Of a DNA stretch of 64,000 nucleotides, positions 20,282-31,700 are shown in pieces (the stretch's first letter is position 1; each line of letters starts with the position of its first letter). This DNA is from Anthopleura xanthogrammica (taxonomy: Eukaryota; Cnidaria; Anthozoa; Actiniaria; Actiniidae), in the NCBI GenBank assembly GCA_964019055.1, contig OZ025211.1, forward strand, positions 1,702,135-1,766,134, read 5' to 3'. The notes beneath the pieces were generated by a model. That model did not search any database. It was not told the DNA's origin and was given only the letters and a program-made list of their open reading frames with translations. The position numbers and the translations under genes are program-made.

Positions 20282-20710
20282 TACAACTGTTCTCCTCTTA
20301 CTTTCAGACGTTCGTGAGGTTCAAAAGACTCGTCGTAGTCCAAAAATCTTACTGTACAAAGGCTGTTAGCACATGCATCCAGCGAAGGCACAAGATAATG
20401 AGAAACTCACTCAGTTCAAGGTCGAGTAATTTGATAGATAGGTCTTGAGAGCATGTACAACTTGCTACGTGATAGGCTAATTATTGTACTCAACGTGCCT
20501 TGCACGTGAATGGCATGAACTGACCTTTGGATATACAGCAGTGGCCTTTGATTCAATAGCATATCATGTTGCAGATTTTGTGCCTGTCATGGTTGTCACA
20601 TTAACTTAAATTTATACAGCTTTATAAATTAGCTTTGCAACAAAGCCTATAGGCACCAAAGGCTGCATTAATGACTGTAAACTCAGGAAGAAATTGAACC
20701 AATAAAGATG

Positions 20711-20793
20711 CTATATTAATAATAATGATGATGATGATAATGATGATGATGATGATGATGATAATGTTGATGATGATAATGATGATGATGATA

Positions 20794-20849
<56 letters not shown>

Positions 20850-21015
20850 GATGATGATGAAGATGATGATGGTGGTGGTGGTGGTGGTGGTGGTGGTGGT
20901 GGTGATGATGAAGAAGATGATGATGGTGGTGGTGGTGGTGATGATGATGATGATAATGATGATGATGATGATAATGATAATAGTAGTAGTAATAATAATA
21001 ATGATAATAATATTT
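20711..21015. repeat. (TGA)n/(TGG)n microsatellite
   Basis: About 300 bases of ATG/TGA triplets with a GTG block. The frame reading poly-Met is an artefact. Unit 2 has a shorter form at 38411-38590. Confidence 0.9.
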
Positions 21016-21059
21016 GATATAATGATAATATTAATATAAAGAGTAGAATAATATAATAA

Positions 21060-21799
21060 CTGATACCCTTTCTTAAAAAAGACTGATTGTACCTTAAGGT
21101 GGCAGACTACTTAAGCAAAAAGTAATTATCTAGAAAACTTTCTTAGATAGCTATATTATACAGAATTTAACGCTGATTTAAAAAATGAAAGGAAATTGAG
21201 GTGTCCAGAGCTCGTTTTCGAGATATTGAATTTTGAATATGACTATCTTTTTGTGTTTTTGAAAGAAAAAAGACGGAAACCAAGCTTTGCACCAAACAAA
21301 TTAAAACTCAAAAACTAAAAAAGGCTATGGAAGTAATTTTCCCAGGACATCTACTTTAAACATTATTTCCGATAACTATCTTATTTGAAGAAAGTATTTT
21401 GTTCGTTTAAGGAACCGAAAATCGTTCTTATTCGATAACAATAGAAGTACACAACACTTTTTCCAGAAGTTAGAATATAGTAATACTCACTCGACCAATC
21501 AGCAATCAGTATTTCAATGCTCTATATCCCATAGAGAAACTAGGGTGTCAAGTGGTGTGGGCCTTGAAACACAGGGAAAATACGGGGTTATTAATTAGTA
21601 TTCTCTAAGTAAAACATTATTATTCCCTATATAGAGAATACTAATAAGGCCTTTTGTTTTTTTTTTGTTTCTTTTTGTTTCTTTTCATTTTGACACCTCA
21701 GTATAATTACCCTATTGGATATACAGAAAATTATTCAATGTCCCCCTTACCAAAAGATTTAAGTCTTAGAGTTTTAAATCATCTCTGAAATGTCGTAAT
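21060..21799. other. Non-coding spacer between microsatellite and Harbinger element
   Basis: Collinear with 38640-39328 of unit 2. AT-rich; no frame with recognisable content. Partly palindromic sequence near 21540-21650 (AATTAGTATTCTCTA...TAGAGAATACTAAT) may be an old foldback. Confidence 0.45.
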
Positions 21800-22243
21800 A
21801 GAGATCTTTCACATAACTTCAACTACTTATGATAATTAATCACTATAGTAGAAACAGCGACTAAATATGCAAATAAGTCTCTACACGCACGGGTGACTAA
21901 TTGCGCTGTCTTTTTCAGTCATTCTTTGCAGGCGAGTAGAATTATAATTGCTCATTTTCTCGGGAATTTTATCTGTATTGCTATTTCTTTCAACTGTAAA
22001 CGACGTTTTCATGAAGCTTTTTGTTAGTCCGTCTTCTCGTGCGTTAGATAATTGGATTGTTTAAAATGTGAGACGATTTGCCCTTGTACAATACAATAAA
22101 ATACCACACAGCTTATACCAGATGCAAAAGTATTTATTTATTTTTGCTTTATTTATTTGTGTTATGATTTTTGGATACTAGCCACTTTTTTGCAATATAT
22201 ACGAATTCATATTTCTCATGTATGAGATATCCGACTTTTTTCA

Positions 22244-23395
22244 TTAAAGATCATCAAAAAGTACAACATGCCTTTGAGCTATGAATGTACACAGCTCGAC
22301 AACAACTGGCTGAAACCATCTTGGATGGCGCCATACGCTTCCTATAGAACGATATGTTTTTACATGTTTGAATGTGTGTTCAACAGTAATGCGACATCTA
22401 GAAAGTCGATGATTGAATCTTCGTGCTAATCGTTGTTGGTTCCTTGGGAGGCGTCTAATCTGAACTGCACGAAAAGGTGTTAACAATGGAGGAATGTCTC
22501 CATATCCCTTGTCTGCCAAAATCACAGCACCGCGGGGCATATCATAATTCGTTCCTGGTCCAATTCTCTTCATTAAGTTATAATTGCCAGCATCATTAAT
22601 TGAACCAAGGAAACCAGCCTGTAGGAAAACAATGTTACCAAGATTATCTACGATAAGCTGGGTGTTTATGAGATGGTAATGACGGTGACCACTGAAAAAG
22701 TCTTGCTGGGGTTCGGCTTCAGGTCTGTAAATTTCATGTGGCGTACCATCGATGCACCCAACAGCATCAGGAAAAGAACGCCAGTTTCCCCGCAAAGCGT
22801 TCCACTCTGCCAAACTTGGCCATGATACTTGATTGTGAAAATATCGCCATAAAATTGGGATTACACTATGGATTATACTTGTAACTGTAGATGGACTCAC
22901 ATCAAACCATAATGCAAGAGTGTCCACACAAGGATATTTTCTAAGCCAAACAAAGGTCAGTAAAACTTTGTTTAGGTTGTTAAGCTTGGAATCCTTTTTC
23001 CTTTGTCTTTGCCCTCCCCTCCTGTTTAAACGAGACATGTTTGCAGAGACCTTGGTGAATATGTCCAGCATAGTTTCGGGAAGCTCTCCGGTGTTTAACC
23101 AAAATAGGTACCTTTGGTTTTTCATATCATCAAAAACATTTTTTCCTTGAAACTGGAAGCCACCGAATCCTGGATCAAGACGTTGCATAATGCGGCCGAT
23201 CAATGGAGGAGCATTTGGAAGCGATGATAGCAGCATTATAATGGAAACCAACATCCGTATGAAGTTCTGCAGTTGGTTGAAATTGTTAGCAGGTGGTGGA
23301 GAAAGCTGCACCAACAACGTTAGGAAAGCTCCAATTACAGCCACGAACTGATGAACGGGAATCGGCATATTGTAATATCGCGCAGGAATATTCAT
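22244..23395 (-). CDS. Harbinger transposase (DDE superfamily 4), 383 aa
   Basis: The frame carries a helix-turn-helix-like region (WFDVSPSTVTSIIHSVIP), the first catalytic Asp in GCIDGTPHEI, the second in GFLGSINDAGNYN followed by ILADKGYGD, and the catalytic Glu in RCRITVEHTFKHVK. Length and order match Harbinger/HARBI1-like nucleases. No stop or frameshift is seen. It is transcribed away from the Myb-like gene. It cuts and joins transposon ends in the nucleus and in this superfamily needs the Myb-like partner for import and DNA binding (known for the family). Confidence 0.92.
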   Translation of the reverse strand: MNIPARYYNMPIPVHQFVAVIGAFLTLLVQLSPPPANNFNQLQNFIRMLVSIIMLLSSLPNAPPLIGRIMQRLDPGFGGFQFQGKNVFDDMKNQRYLFWLNTGELPETMLDIFTKVSANMSRLNRRGGQRQRKKDSKLNNLNKVLLTFVWLRKYPCVDTLALWFDVSPSTVTSIIHSVIPILWRYFHNQVSWPSLAEWNALRGNWRSFPDAVGCIDGTPHEIYRPEAEPQQDFFSGHRHYHLINTQLIVDNLGNIVFLQAGFLGSINDAGNYNLMKRIGPGTNYDMPRGAVILADKGYGDIPPLLTPFRAVQIRRLPRNQQRLARRFNHRLSRCRITVEHTFKHVKTYRSIGSVWRHPRWFQPVVVELCTFIAQRHVVLFDDL

Positions 23396-23943
23396 ATTTC
23401 CATGTATGGCCTTTTTATATATGACAGGTTTAATTAATGGATAGTATTAATTTGTCCCCAAAGGGGACAAAAAAACAACAGCATAAAAAATGTGCATGAA
23501 AATAAATGATGAATAGATATCCAACTAAAAGCAATTCATTTTTGTTCCAGCTCATGCATGCAGTATGGTGATCGCACTTAAACCGTGAAATTGACTTAGG
23601 TAAATTGTGCAAAATAGTAGCAATTAGACAATAGGCAACGCTTTAATTGCGTTCACTGTAATGCCTATAAAATAAATGGTATTACGTAACTGGACTTCGC
23701 ACCAGAAGAAAAGACTATTGTTCTTTCCTTTTTTCATCCGAAATGTTTATTTTATTTGCAAAGTTTGAACCTCCCCTTTTTCGAGAAGAGTTGAAATTCG
23801 TTAGGCCTAAGTTTGTTAAAATAAAGATAGAGTCATCATTCCAACAAGCTTCTTTTGTTAATAGACGAAAGTTTGCCTTTTGTTAAGTATTGCTATAAAG
23901 GTAGAGTCCATAACCATTCATTCAAGCCTTTTCAGATAGTAAA

Positions 23944-24734
23944 ATGGCACAATTCTGGCGACCATTCGAAGAACTTGAAACAGACCAACATCAACCATCA
24001 GTGGGTCAAATTTCGGGTACGTTTTGAGACCTTTGTTATTACACAATGTTATCTATGGTCGTTGGATAATTAAATATCGTCTTGTTTTCTCTTATGCAGT
24101 TGCTTCAGCCAAGAAATCTAGCCGTCTTCCAATTTCAGAAGAAGAAAAAGCAATTGTACTCGAGACTTACTCAATATTTTCAGGGTGGGACGAAATACTC
24201 AAACACGTCAAGCAGCGCATTAATGATCAACCTATTCGTGGTAATAGAAGCTCAAATTTAAAAAAGTATTATTCAAATACAGCACGAGAAGCTATCATAA
24301 AAAGGATTCGCCGAATTGTAAGCCAAAATGTCGCTGAGGCTCAGAGAGTTGCAAAACAACAGGAGCACACATCCGCTACACAACAGTCAGTCCGAATGTC
24401 CCAGACCATCTTAGAAGCAAAGACAAGATATCCAACGAAAAGCAGTCCTGAAGAAAGAGCAAAGGCAAAGTTGAATTTCGCTGCAAATCTGAATGACGAT
24501 GATTCTGAGGAAGAGGAGGAAGAAGAAAGCACAGTTCAAACCAACTCTGCCGTTAAGGAGCCAGCCTCGTCACAGGGTGCCACAGTGGGAAAGTGTAAGA
24601 AGAGGAAGAAATCTAAAGGAAATTCAATGGCTGCAAACAAGGCGCACACCGAAATGTGTGATAAGGCAATGAAAATGATGGGAAGAATTGACAAATTTTT
24701 AGATAAATTTGAAAGTGGAGACGAAACAGATTGA
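23944..24734 (+). CDS. Harbinger Myb/SANT-like accessory protein, 2 exons, 235 aa
   Basis: Exon 1 is 23944-24016 (MAQFWRPFEELETDQ...), with donor GGTACG; exon 2 is 24100-24734 after acceptor TTATGCAG. The join is in frame (708 nt). The body has a Myb/SANT-like start (ISEEEKAIVLETYSIFSGWDEI), an acidic run (DDDSEEEEEEES), a basic KCKKRKKSKG nuclear-localisation-like patch and an amphipathic C-terminus. This is the usual second ORF of Harbinger elements and acts with the divergent transposase. A frame without the intron also exists from 24024 but would start with unrelated residues. Confidence 0.75.
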
Positions 24735-24817
24735 AAAAAGTAAATAAAGATTGAGATTTAACAAAATTTGACTCCTTCATTAGCTGTAGGTACATTGTAT
24801 TCAATGTACCTATAAGA

Positions 24818-24835
24818 GGGGGGGGGGGGGGGGGG
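24818..24835. repeat. Poly-G run inside the Harbinger element
   Basis: A run of about 17 G with a following GCGGC, between the Myb-like gene and the right inverted repeat. Confidence 0.8.
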
Positions 24836-25120
24836 CGGCACTCTTTGATAGGCAGGCAAAGTTTTTCATGTTTTCTCCATAAAGATCACTAAAATTTCGA
24901 GGATTGCCCCCACTCCAACACTTTTCGATCACCCCATGTGTTTATTGGCTGCACTCTATTGTCCTCTATGACTTTTGCCTGCATTTTGTGCACAAGAATG
25001 ACTGAAAAAGCCAGCGCAATTAGTCACCCGTGCGTGTAGAGACTTATTTGCATATTTAGTCGCTGTTTCTACTATAGTGATTAATTATCATAAGTAGTTG
25101 AAGTTATGTGAAAGATCTCT

Positions 25121-26497
25121 AATATATAGCTCATGATAGCAAATGCAATTAACGTTGTCGTCAGTAAAAAAATCCTAAACATTATTTGCTTTTTTTACCA
25201 ACAAACTTCACTGTAGGCTATCTAAAAATTAAGAAGTATATGTCCAAGTCGTAGAATTTGCAAGCATACAGTTTCTGATTGTTATAATGCCACGGTGAAA
25301 CTAGTTTCATGAATCATGATTTCATTATAAGGTAGTAGCTTAATATATATTTCTTTGGTACTTGTACTAACTTTGCAAATCGAAATATCAAAATTTGGAA
25401 GCATTTCTGTGATTTCTTTGAATCGATTCTAGACCACGTCTTGCCGATATTCAGCTTTCAAACGGCAACTTATTTGCGTTCTTTGACGTAGTACTAATTT
25501 AGATAAGTTTTGGTTCCTTACCGGCGTATACACATGGTATTGGAGTAGTATTTTTGACTGTTATGGACATACTATGGCCTTTTACATTCGCTCTGACATC
25601 TAGTCAAACTGTAATTCGACATAAATATAATATTAACATTATGTCAGATATGTCTTATGAGACAATTTTTAACATTTTAAACATTTTATGAGATAAGATT
25701 CAAAAAGCGTGTCAGTTTTTTGTTCAAAACTTGTACTTACAATTTTGTCTTGAAATTATATTGAAACTTGTCGACAGAGACCTTGGCCGCTTACGTCTCT
25801 TCACGTTACAGTTACAACTGACTATGTAAATTCTCGATTAAAATTCTTAAGTCTCGGGGGACAGACCATCACATACATGTTCTTAATGAACAGAGCATTT
25901 CATTGTATTTCTGTTATTTCAAAGCTATAAAAATATGTCGTATATTACTTTTATTCAAAGATTAATTTTCTCTTGGGAGGGAAACAAAAAAACGTAGCAA
26001 ACAAATGCATACAAACAATGATCTCGTGAGTATGATTTTATATTCTAAATCGGTTAGAGAATAAATACTCGTGCTTTTATGGGATTTAAAGCTCCTCGCA
26101 ATGATAGAAAGCCACGATGGCGAAGCCCTCGTGGCTTTCTATCAATGCTCGGAGCTCTAAATCCCATAAAGCACTCGCGTTTATTCTCTAACCCTTACAT
26201 AAGTACAATAATATAGAATATATGAATAATCAAAAACCACGAAAATCTACCATACACCATAGTCCTATTTATATTCACTTCATCTCGAGCATTTTAAGGA
26301 GCCGGCTATGAGGGGGAAGTAAGAACTTCCCGGTACTCACTCACCTGGGTCAATAAAATCGGGTCTGACCCTACCCAGGACCATTATTTTGACCTCTTCT
26401 CTTACCAGATCGAGCAGAAGACCTGGAAGAATTTTTTTAAATTCCGCAATATTATTAACGTTAAAGCTTATAAGTATCGCTTACTGAAATCTTAAAA
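25121..26497. other. Unit tail without genes, containing a foldback element
   Basis: Nearly identical to 40463-41813. It holds a hairpin at about 26053-26197 (GGTTAGAGAATAAA... GGGATTTAAAGCTCC inverted to GGAGCTCTAAATCCC and TTTATTCTCTAACC, core AGAAAGCCACGA/TCGTGGCTTTCT), a typical MITE fold. No coding sequence is seen. Confidence 0.55.
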
Positions 26498-28367
26498 TTT
26501 TGTTAAGGGAACAGTATTCAATTTTTTAATTATTTTCATTGGAGGACATTTTCCTGACCCCTCCCCCTAAACGGCCCTTTGTTTCTCTTAGCCCTTCCTA
26601 TGTGAAGCATAAAAAATGCTGCCCCCTCTATTTGCACTAGCTCTTTCTCCCTGTAATTAACGACTGGTCCCTGACCGACCTAACGACCGTCTCTCTGCAT
26701 GTAAACTATGTCAATTAGATATTGGTCTCAAAATAACACAAGCTAGTGCTATTTTCGTAGCTTGAAGAACTCCCTGGAAAGAAATGCGCTGAAAAACAGA
26801 AAACTAAATTTGTAACTTGATGCTAATGTCGTCTTTAAAGTGTCAATAAAGTATTTTATTTTTTTCTGGTCCGGTATTTTAAAAATCGTGCGTTCTGATT
26901 GGCTGTTTGAGCGGGCGGTATTTTCTCAGTATCTGCCCACGGTCTGGTATCCTGACGTCTTGCGCATGCGCACAAGATAACGGATGCAAAACTAGTGGAA
27001 AATCAATGGGGAATAAATTAAAAAAGTTATTTACCGTCCTAAAGTCGGTCCGGATAGGGAAAAAGAGTGCCCTGGCCTTGAAAACGTATGTTCTAGACCT
27101 CGGGCACAGTGTTTCCATATCCGGACCTCCTGGCCGGTAAATAATATATATTTCACCGTTAAAAAGTCGTTTAGGAATCAAAATAAGTTTACTTTAATTT
27201 CTTTGACGTATTTCATTTGAAGCCCCACTAAGAATGATTAATGAGGTGTTTTCATTGCTGAAACGTCGTTTAAGCATCAAACCATTCAATTTGTTATCTA
27301 TTTGTGTCACTCGTAAAACTATATTAAAAATGGTATAGATAAATTCCTCCCCCTCTTTACTCTATATTTATAATCTATCTTTCTAAAATAATAACATGCG
27401 CGTGTGTGTGCTCTGTGTGTCTGTGTGTGTGCTGTGTGTGCATGTGTGAAAATTTGTTGTGTACTGAATTTTTCCTAGAAAATTGTAAAAGCCCCATCTA
27501 CTCTTTCTAAATCAATACCTGTAACTTGGTCCTAATTGATCTTTAGCTTTTAAGTTAATTGTTAGGGCCAGTACCCTTATTATTATTATATATTATTATC
27601 ATTATTATTATCATATATTATTATCATATTTTGTAAATACTTATTGTATAGCTACAATTCTGGGTACAAAAAGATCGTTGTTGTTGTTGACTCTGCAGAA
27701 CACTTTATAGTAGTTTTATAGATCTAGAATTGTTTAGGTAAATGTCGCTTTTGCATGACAATACGATCGATGTCCCTGTTCTAAAATTAGGACACAACCA
27801 CTAGTCCCTCATTTTGCCCCTTTTTCATACAAGGGTTTCTTATTGGGACTCAGATTACTATACAAAGCTTCTTTGAGTCTGATAGTTGCGTTAATTCAAA
27901 TAGTGTTGCCTAGTGTTTTTAAACTTCAAAGTGGAAGAAAATAAAACTATTTTTGGCAATCCGTATCATCAACAGTCAATAGAACAAAATATCGCCATTT
28001 CATTGTACGTAAACAAGTGATGAAACTTATAAAAATAGATCAAAATATTACTAAATTTGATTTCCACTTCAAAACTCGAGCAGACAAGAACTGAAGCGCA
28101 TCTACCATAGATCGTGCAGCAAAGGACAAAGTTAAAAGGTATCGAATTTGGAAGTTATTGCAGGTTTTCATAGCCGCGCCATGTTAGGCAAAAGAGTTTT
28201 TATTAGGACAAGTCCTTTTTACGGTTTACGCGCCACATGAAACTTGACATTTCCTGTTCAAAAGAATTTTTATAGTTTTTTTTTGTTCTTTCGACCAACG
28301 TTATGGCATGGTCTTTTGTTATGTTCCCTAAGGAGAAAGCATTGCATAAAACTTTCAATACAAGTTA

Positions 28368-28622
28368 AGGCGCGATTACACGGAGTAATTTCCTCTGCAA
28401 CTTGTCTCGGAACGGCGCTGCGGCACAAGTTGCAAGAAGGTTTTTTCAGACGGTGCAACGGGGTTGCAATCGTTCCCAAAAGTAGAAACGAATTCTCCTT
28501 TTTCCAACGATTGCTGCAACTTGTCTCGCAACATTGTTTTAATTCCACTGTAGATTACGCGCCGCAATATTCCCTGCGACTCAACGCCGTTGCGAGACAG
28601 GTGCTCCGTGTTATCACGCCCT
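28368..28622. mobile_element. MITE upstream of gene B (copy of 2833-3087)
   Basis: Same ends (AAGGCGCGATTACACGGAGT, CGTGTTATCACGCCCTT) and same distance to the signal-peptide exon as in units 1 and 3. Confidence 0.7.
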
Positions 28623-28753
28623 TACTGCTACAAAAGTATTTTTGCTTTCGAAATGGATTGAAAAAAGTCTTTGAATTATTCCCTCAAACTTTTTTTCTCT
28701 TTTTTTTTCAGAATTCAAAGTGTAGCAAATTACCAGCATTTCTAGCATCTTTT

Positions 28754-31700
28754 ATGATGGCGAAGACTTTTTCCTGCTTTCTCTTCTTGTTATCAGTCTT
28801 ATGCTGTAATTGTCAAGGTGAGAAACATCCGGGCATTTAATTTCCGGAAATACACGTTTATTACTGTGCCCTAGGCAGTGGAGGACGAACAAACAAGTTA
28901 TGCATCTATTTTTTTTATTTGATTCGAAAAAAACAAAAAAACAAAAAACAAAACAAAACAAAACAAAACCAAAACTGACCAAAACAAACAAACAAAAAGT
29001 GAGGGTTGATTATATTTTTTTCTATGTAAAATCGAGATGATAGAAAAGCGTTGTGAGATCAAAATGTTCTTTAAGGATAACCCAAAGCAGGGAAAACTAT
29101 GCCTTTTTTTGTTGAAACTATTAACTAGATGTTTCTTAATATTTTGAAATTATTAAGAAAAAATAACCTTCGACGCACCTCGTTAGCTCTGAAAATTAAT
29201 CTCGCTATGCATCTGTTGCAAATAATTTGACGGTCATATCCGTCTTCTGGCGTGACAGAGTGATGGTGATCCATGATGCAAATAATTTGACAGTCATATG
29301 CGTCTTCTGGCGTGACAGAGTGATGGTGATCCATGATGCTTTTGTTTGCTTGCTGTTAATTAACTTCTGTCTGCCTAATTTAAAACTAATTTCTTTTTTG
29401 AAACTATATTACTTGACTAGACCAAGAGAGCATAAATAAGAGAGGGAAACTTCTTAAAACCACGCGCGCCATGTGAATTCCCGGTTGGGCTATTTTTAGC
29501 ATCCAAAGTCGTTTGGTTTTTAATTTTTTGATGACTAGAGTTATGCTATGTTATGAACATTAATTCTATTATAACTTATAGATATTTATACTGAATGGGA
29601 ACCATGGAGCGAGTGCATGAATGCTGAAAATGGACAAAGAGTTCGATACAGATATCGATACTGTATTGACGCTGACGACTGGGATTGCTTGGAAACCAGG
29701 CAATCTCAGGCGTGTAACGGTGAGTGTGGCTGGGAATGGTGGAGGCAGCCAATCACGAACACGCACGTGTACAAATCCTGCCCCAAATCCTTGTCCCACA
29801 CATAAGCGCAAAAGAAAAGTTGATATTATTTCGTAATTGTCACTTATAATTTGTTATAATTGGTAGCGAGAACCAGATCTGTGCAAATGATATTTGCGGT
29901 GAGAATGTGGAATACTTTTCACTGATACACAACATGCTAATCAAGTTGACGCTTAACAATTCCAGAAATAGTAATTATAAATAATGATTTTCAAATTCTA
30001 TGTTACTTTTCTTTCACAGCCCGACGAAGGGATGGCAGGTGGTCTAGGTGGAGTAGATGGACAAGATGTCAAGTCACGTGTGGTGGAGGCAGCCAATCAC
30101 GAACGCGAACATGTACAAACCCTGCACCAGCCAATGGTGGACGAGATTGCCGGGGATCAAGTAGCCAGACACGTAGATGTGCAACCAACAATTGCCGTGA
30201 GTGCGAAATCGTACACTTTAAGATCAAGTTAACTTATTAGAAGTAGTGGAGTGAGTAATGTGATCGTCGCGGGTGAGTGCAGTCTTGAGAAAGACTGTTG
30301 TTGGTGGTGACTGAAGTTTCGACAACCTGAGCGGAAGTCATCTTCAGAGTTCAGTTGTGAATAAAGAAAGTAGATGGTGTTTACAGCAAGTAGAAGTAGT
30401 TGATGTGTTTTCGGTTTCAGGAATAAGAAAAGAGCCATATTGTCGACATAAAATGAGTTGCGGCATGTGTGCCACAATGCCCACAGGCCTAGGATGACCT
30501 ACATTCACCATTACAGTTTCAAGTAGCTCAATAGTTAGAGATCCCGACGTTCACGGAAGGTCGTGGGTCCGATTTCAATCTGGAGCTTAGACGTTTTCTG
30601 AGCTCGCTTTACATATTTTTTTACCAATTTCAATTCAGAAAGCGTTATTGTTTGTATTTTCCCCCCTGTCTGTTCAGCTTCTCTGTTCCCCTTCTCAAGT
30701 TGAATATTTTTCATCTTGCCCTTGCAAATTCCATTTTGGAAAGTCTGATCTAAAAACAGACCTCATCAATATAATTCCCCAACAGGTTGTCGTCCAGTAG
30801 GTAGGACAGTTTTTGACAGGTGTGGTCAGCGGTGTGTATGTTCAGCAAGTGGCACCTTAACCCAGTGTACTCGCATAAGAAAAGAGTTTACTGCCATGAC
30901 AAGAGCTGAACGTGAACGATATATACGAGTAGTTAAAACAGCATCTACTAATCGTAGGTTAGTAAAATTATCTTCTAAAGTAATATTCTTACGACATTTG
31001 CTAGAAAAAGAAATCTAGATCAATGGCTCTCTTTAATTTTGAGGTGTCATATGTTTTCCCATTTCAGACAATGTGTCATTTCATTGAACTGATAAGAAGA
31101 TTTATTTTCGTTTGAGTTACATATATATTTAGCCTTCTTTTCATATAGTGTTACCAGGAATTATATTACTCAAGAGAATCACGAGAAAACATTGGTCCCA
31201 ACTAAGTTCAACCGGAGATTTTTAGGATGAGACGATAAGCTATGCTAAACAATCTCATGAAAGTAAAAAAAATTTTTTTTTTTTCATTTTTCAGATACAA
31301 AGCCCAATATGACGCCCTTATCACGATTCACAAAAATTTCTTCGATGAGCTTCACACAGATGATGATTTTCTACCCTGGCATCGATGGTACATGCTACAA
31401 TACGAAAATCTCTTGAGGAGAATTGATTGTAGATTTACAGTGTCTTACTGGGACTGGAGCACTGTTTCACAAAGGCCCTGGTCAACATCGTCAAGTGCTC
31501 TTTGGTATTCAGGCAGCAGTGGTTTTGGCGGGAACGGCAGTCCTGGAGGAAGTTGTGTTAAAAATGGTCCCTTCAGGGAGGGCGAGTGGCAACTTGTACC
31601 TTCAGCTGGATCCCCAAGGTGCTTAAGACGAAATTTTATTAACCTGACTCCAAATTGTAGAGCTGTGAGGAGGCTAATACGGTTTCGAGCAAGCCAATCA

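Larger units (their letters stand above)
16110..20634 (-). mobile_element. DIRS-type tyrosine-recombinase retrotransposon, about 4.5 kb
   Basis: Unit 2 has the empty site at 38329 (AAAGCTAGATT joined to GCAACAAAGCC), which fixes the ends to within a few bases and shows no target-site duplication, as expected for this order. On the minus strand it carries, in order, a gag-like gene with CCCH/zinc-knuckle motifs, reverse transcriptase-RNase H, and a tyrosine recombinase that overlaps the end of pol by 34 bases. No methyltransferase was seen. Inverted TGCTCTCAA (16112) and TTGAGAGCA (about 20447) may belong to terminal or internal complementary repeats. Two one-base frameshifts (gag and pol) make this copy non-autonomous. 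Confidence 0.85.
21800..25120. mobile_element. PIF/Harbinger DNA transposon, about 3.3 kb, unit 1 only
   Basis: Terminal inverted repeats of about 127 bp (21800-21926 and 24993-25120) start AGAGATCTTTCACATAAC and differ at few positions. Two divergent genes lie inside: transposase (minus) and a Myb/SANT-like protein (plus), the hallmark pair of this superfamily. Unit 2 has the empty site near 40458-40463 (GTCGTAATATATAGC), giving a 3-bp (AAT) to 5-bp (TAATA) target duplication, depending on where the end is placed. The intact frames and well-matched ends suggest a young and possibly autonomous copy. Confidence 0.92.
726..26497 (+). repeat. Segmental duplication unit 1 (about 25.8 kb)
   Basis: Homology to the other units starts abruptly at TTTGTTAAGGGAACAG, seen at 726, 26498 and 41814. 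The unit holds gene A and fragment A' and ends with a tail (25121-26497) that is nearly identical to 40460-41813. It is longer than unit 2 mainly because of unit-specific insertions: a MITE, repeats in gene A intron 2, a LINE fragment, a DIRS-type element and a Harbinger element. Outside these insertions units 1 and 2 are collinear with scattered substitutions. Confidence 0.85.

Noticed and set aside
20725..21039. Open frame reading poly-Met
   Set aside because: Artefact of the (TGA)n/(ATG)n microsatellite.
24024..24734. Myb-like protein starting at the ATG at 24024
   Set aside because: The first residues of that frame are intronic. A better model splices 23944-24016 to 24100, which keeps the frame and gives a normal start.
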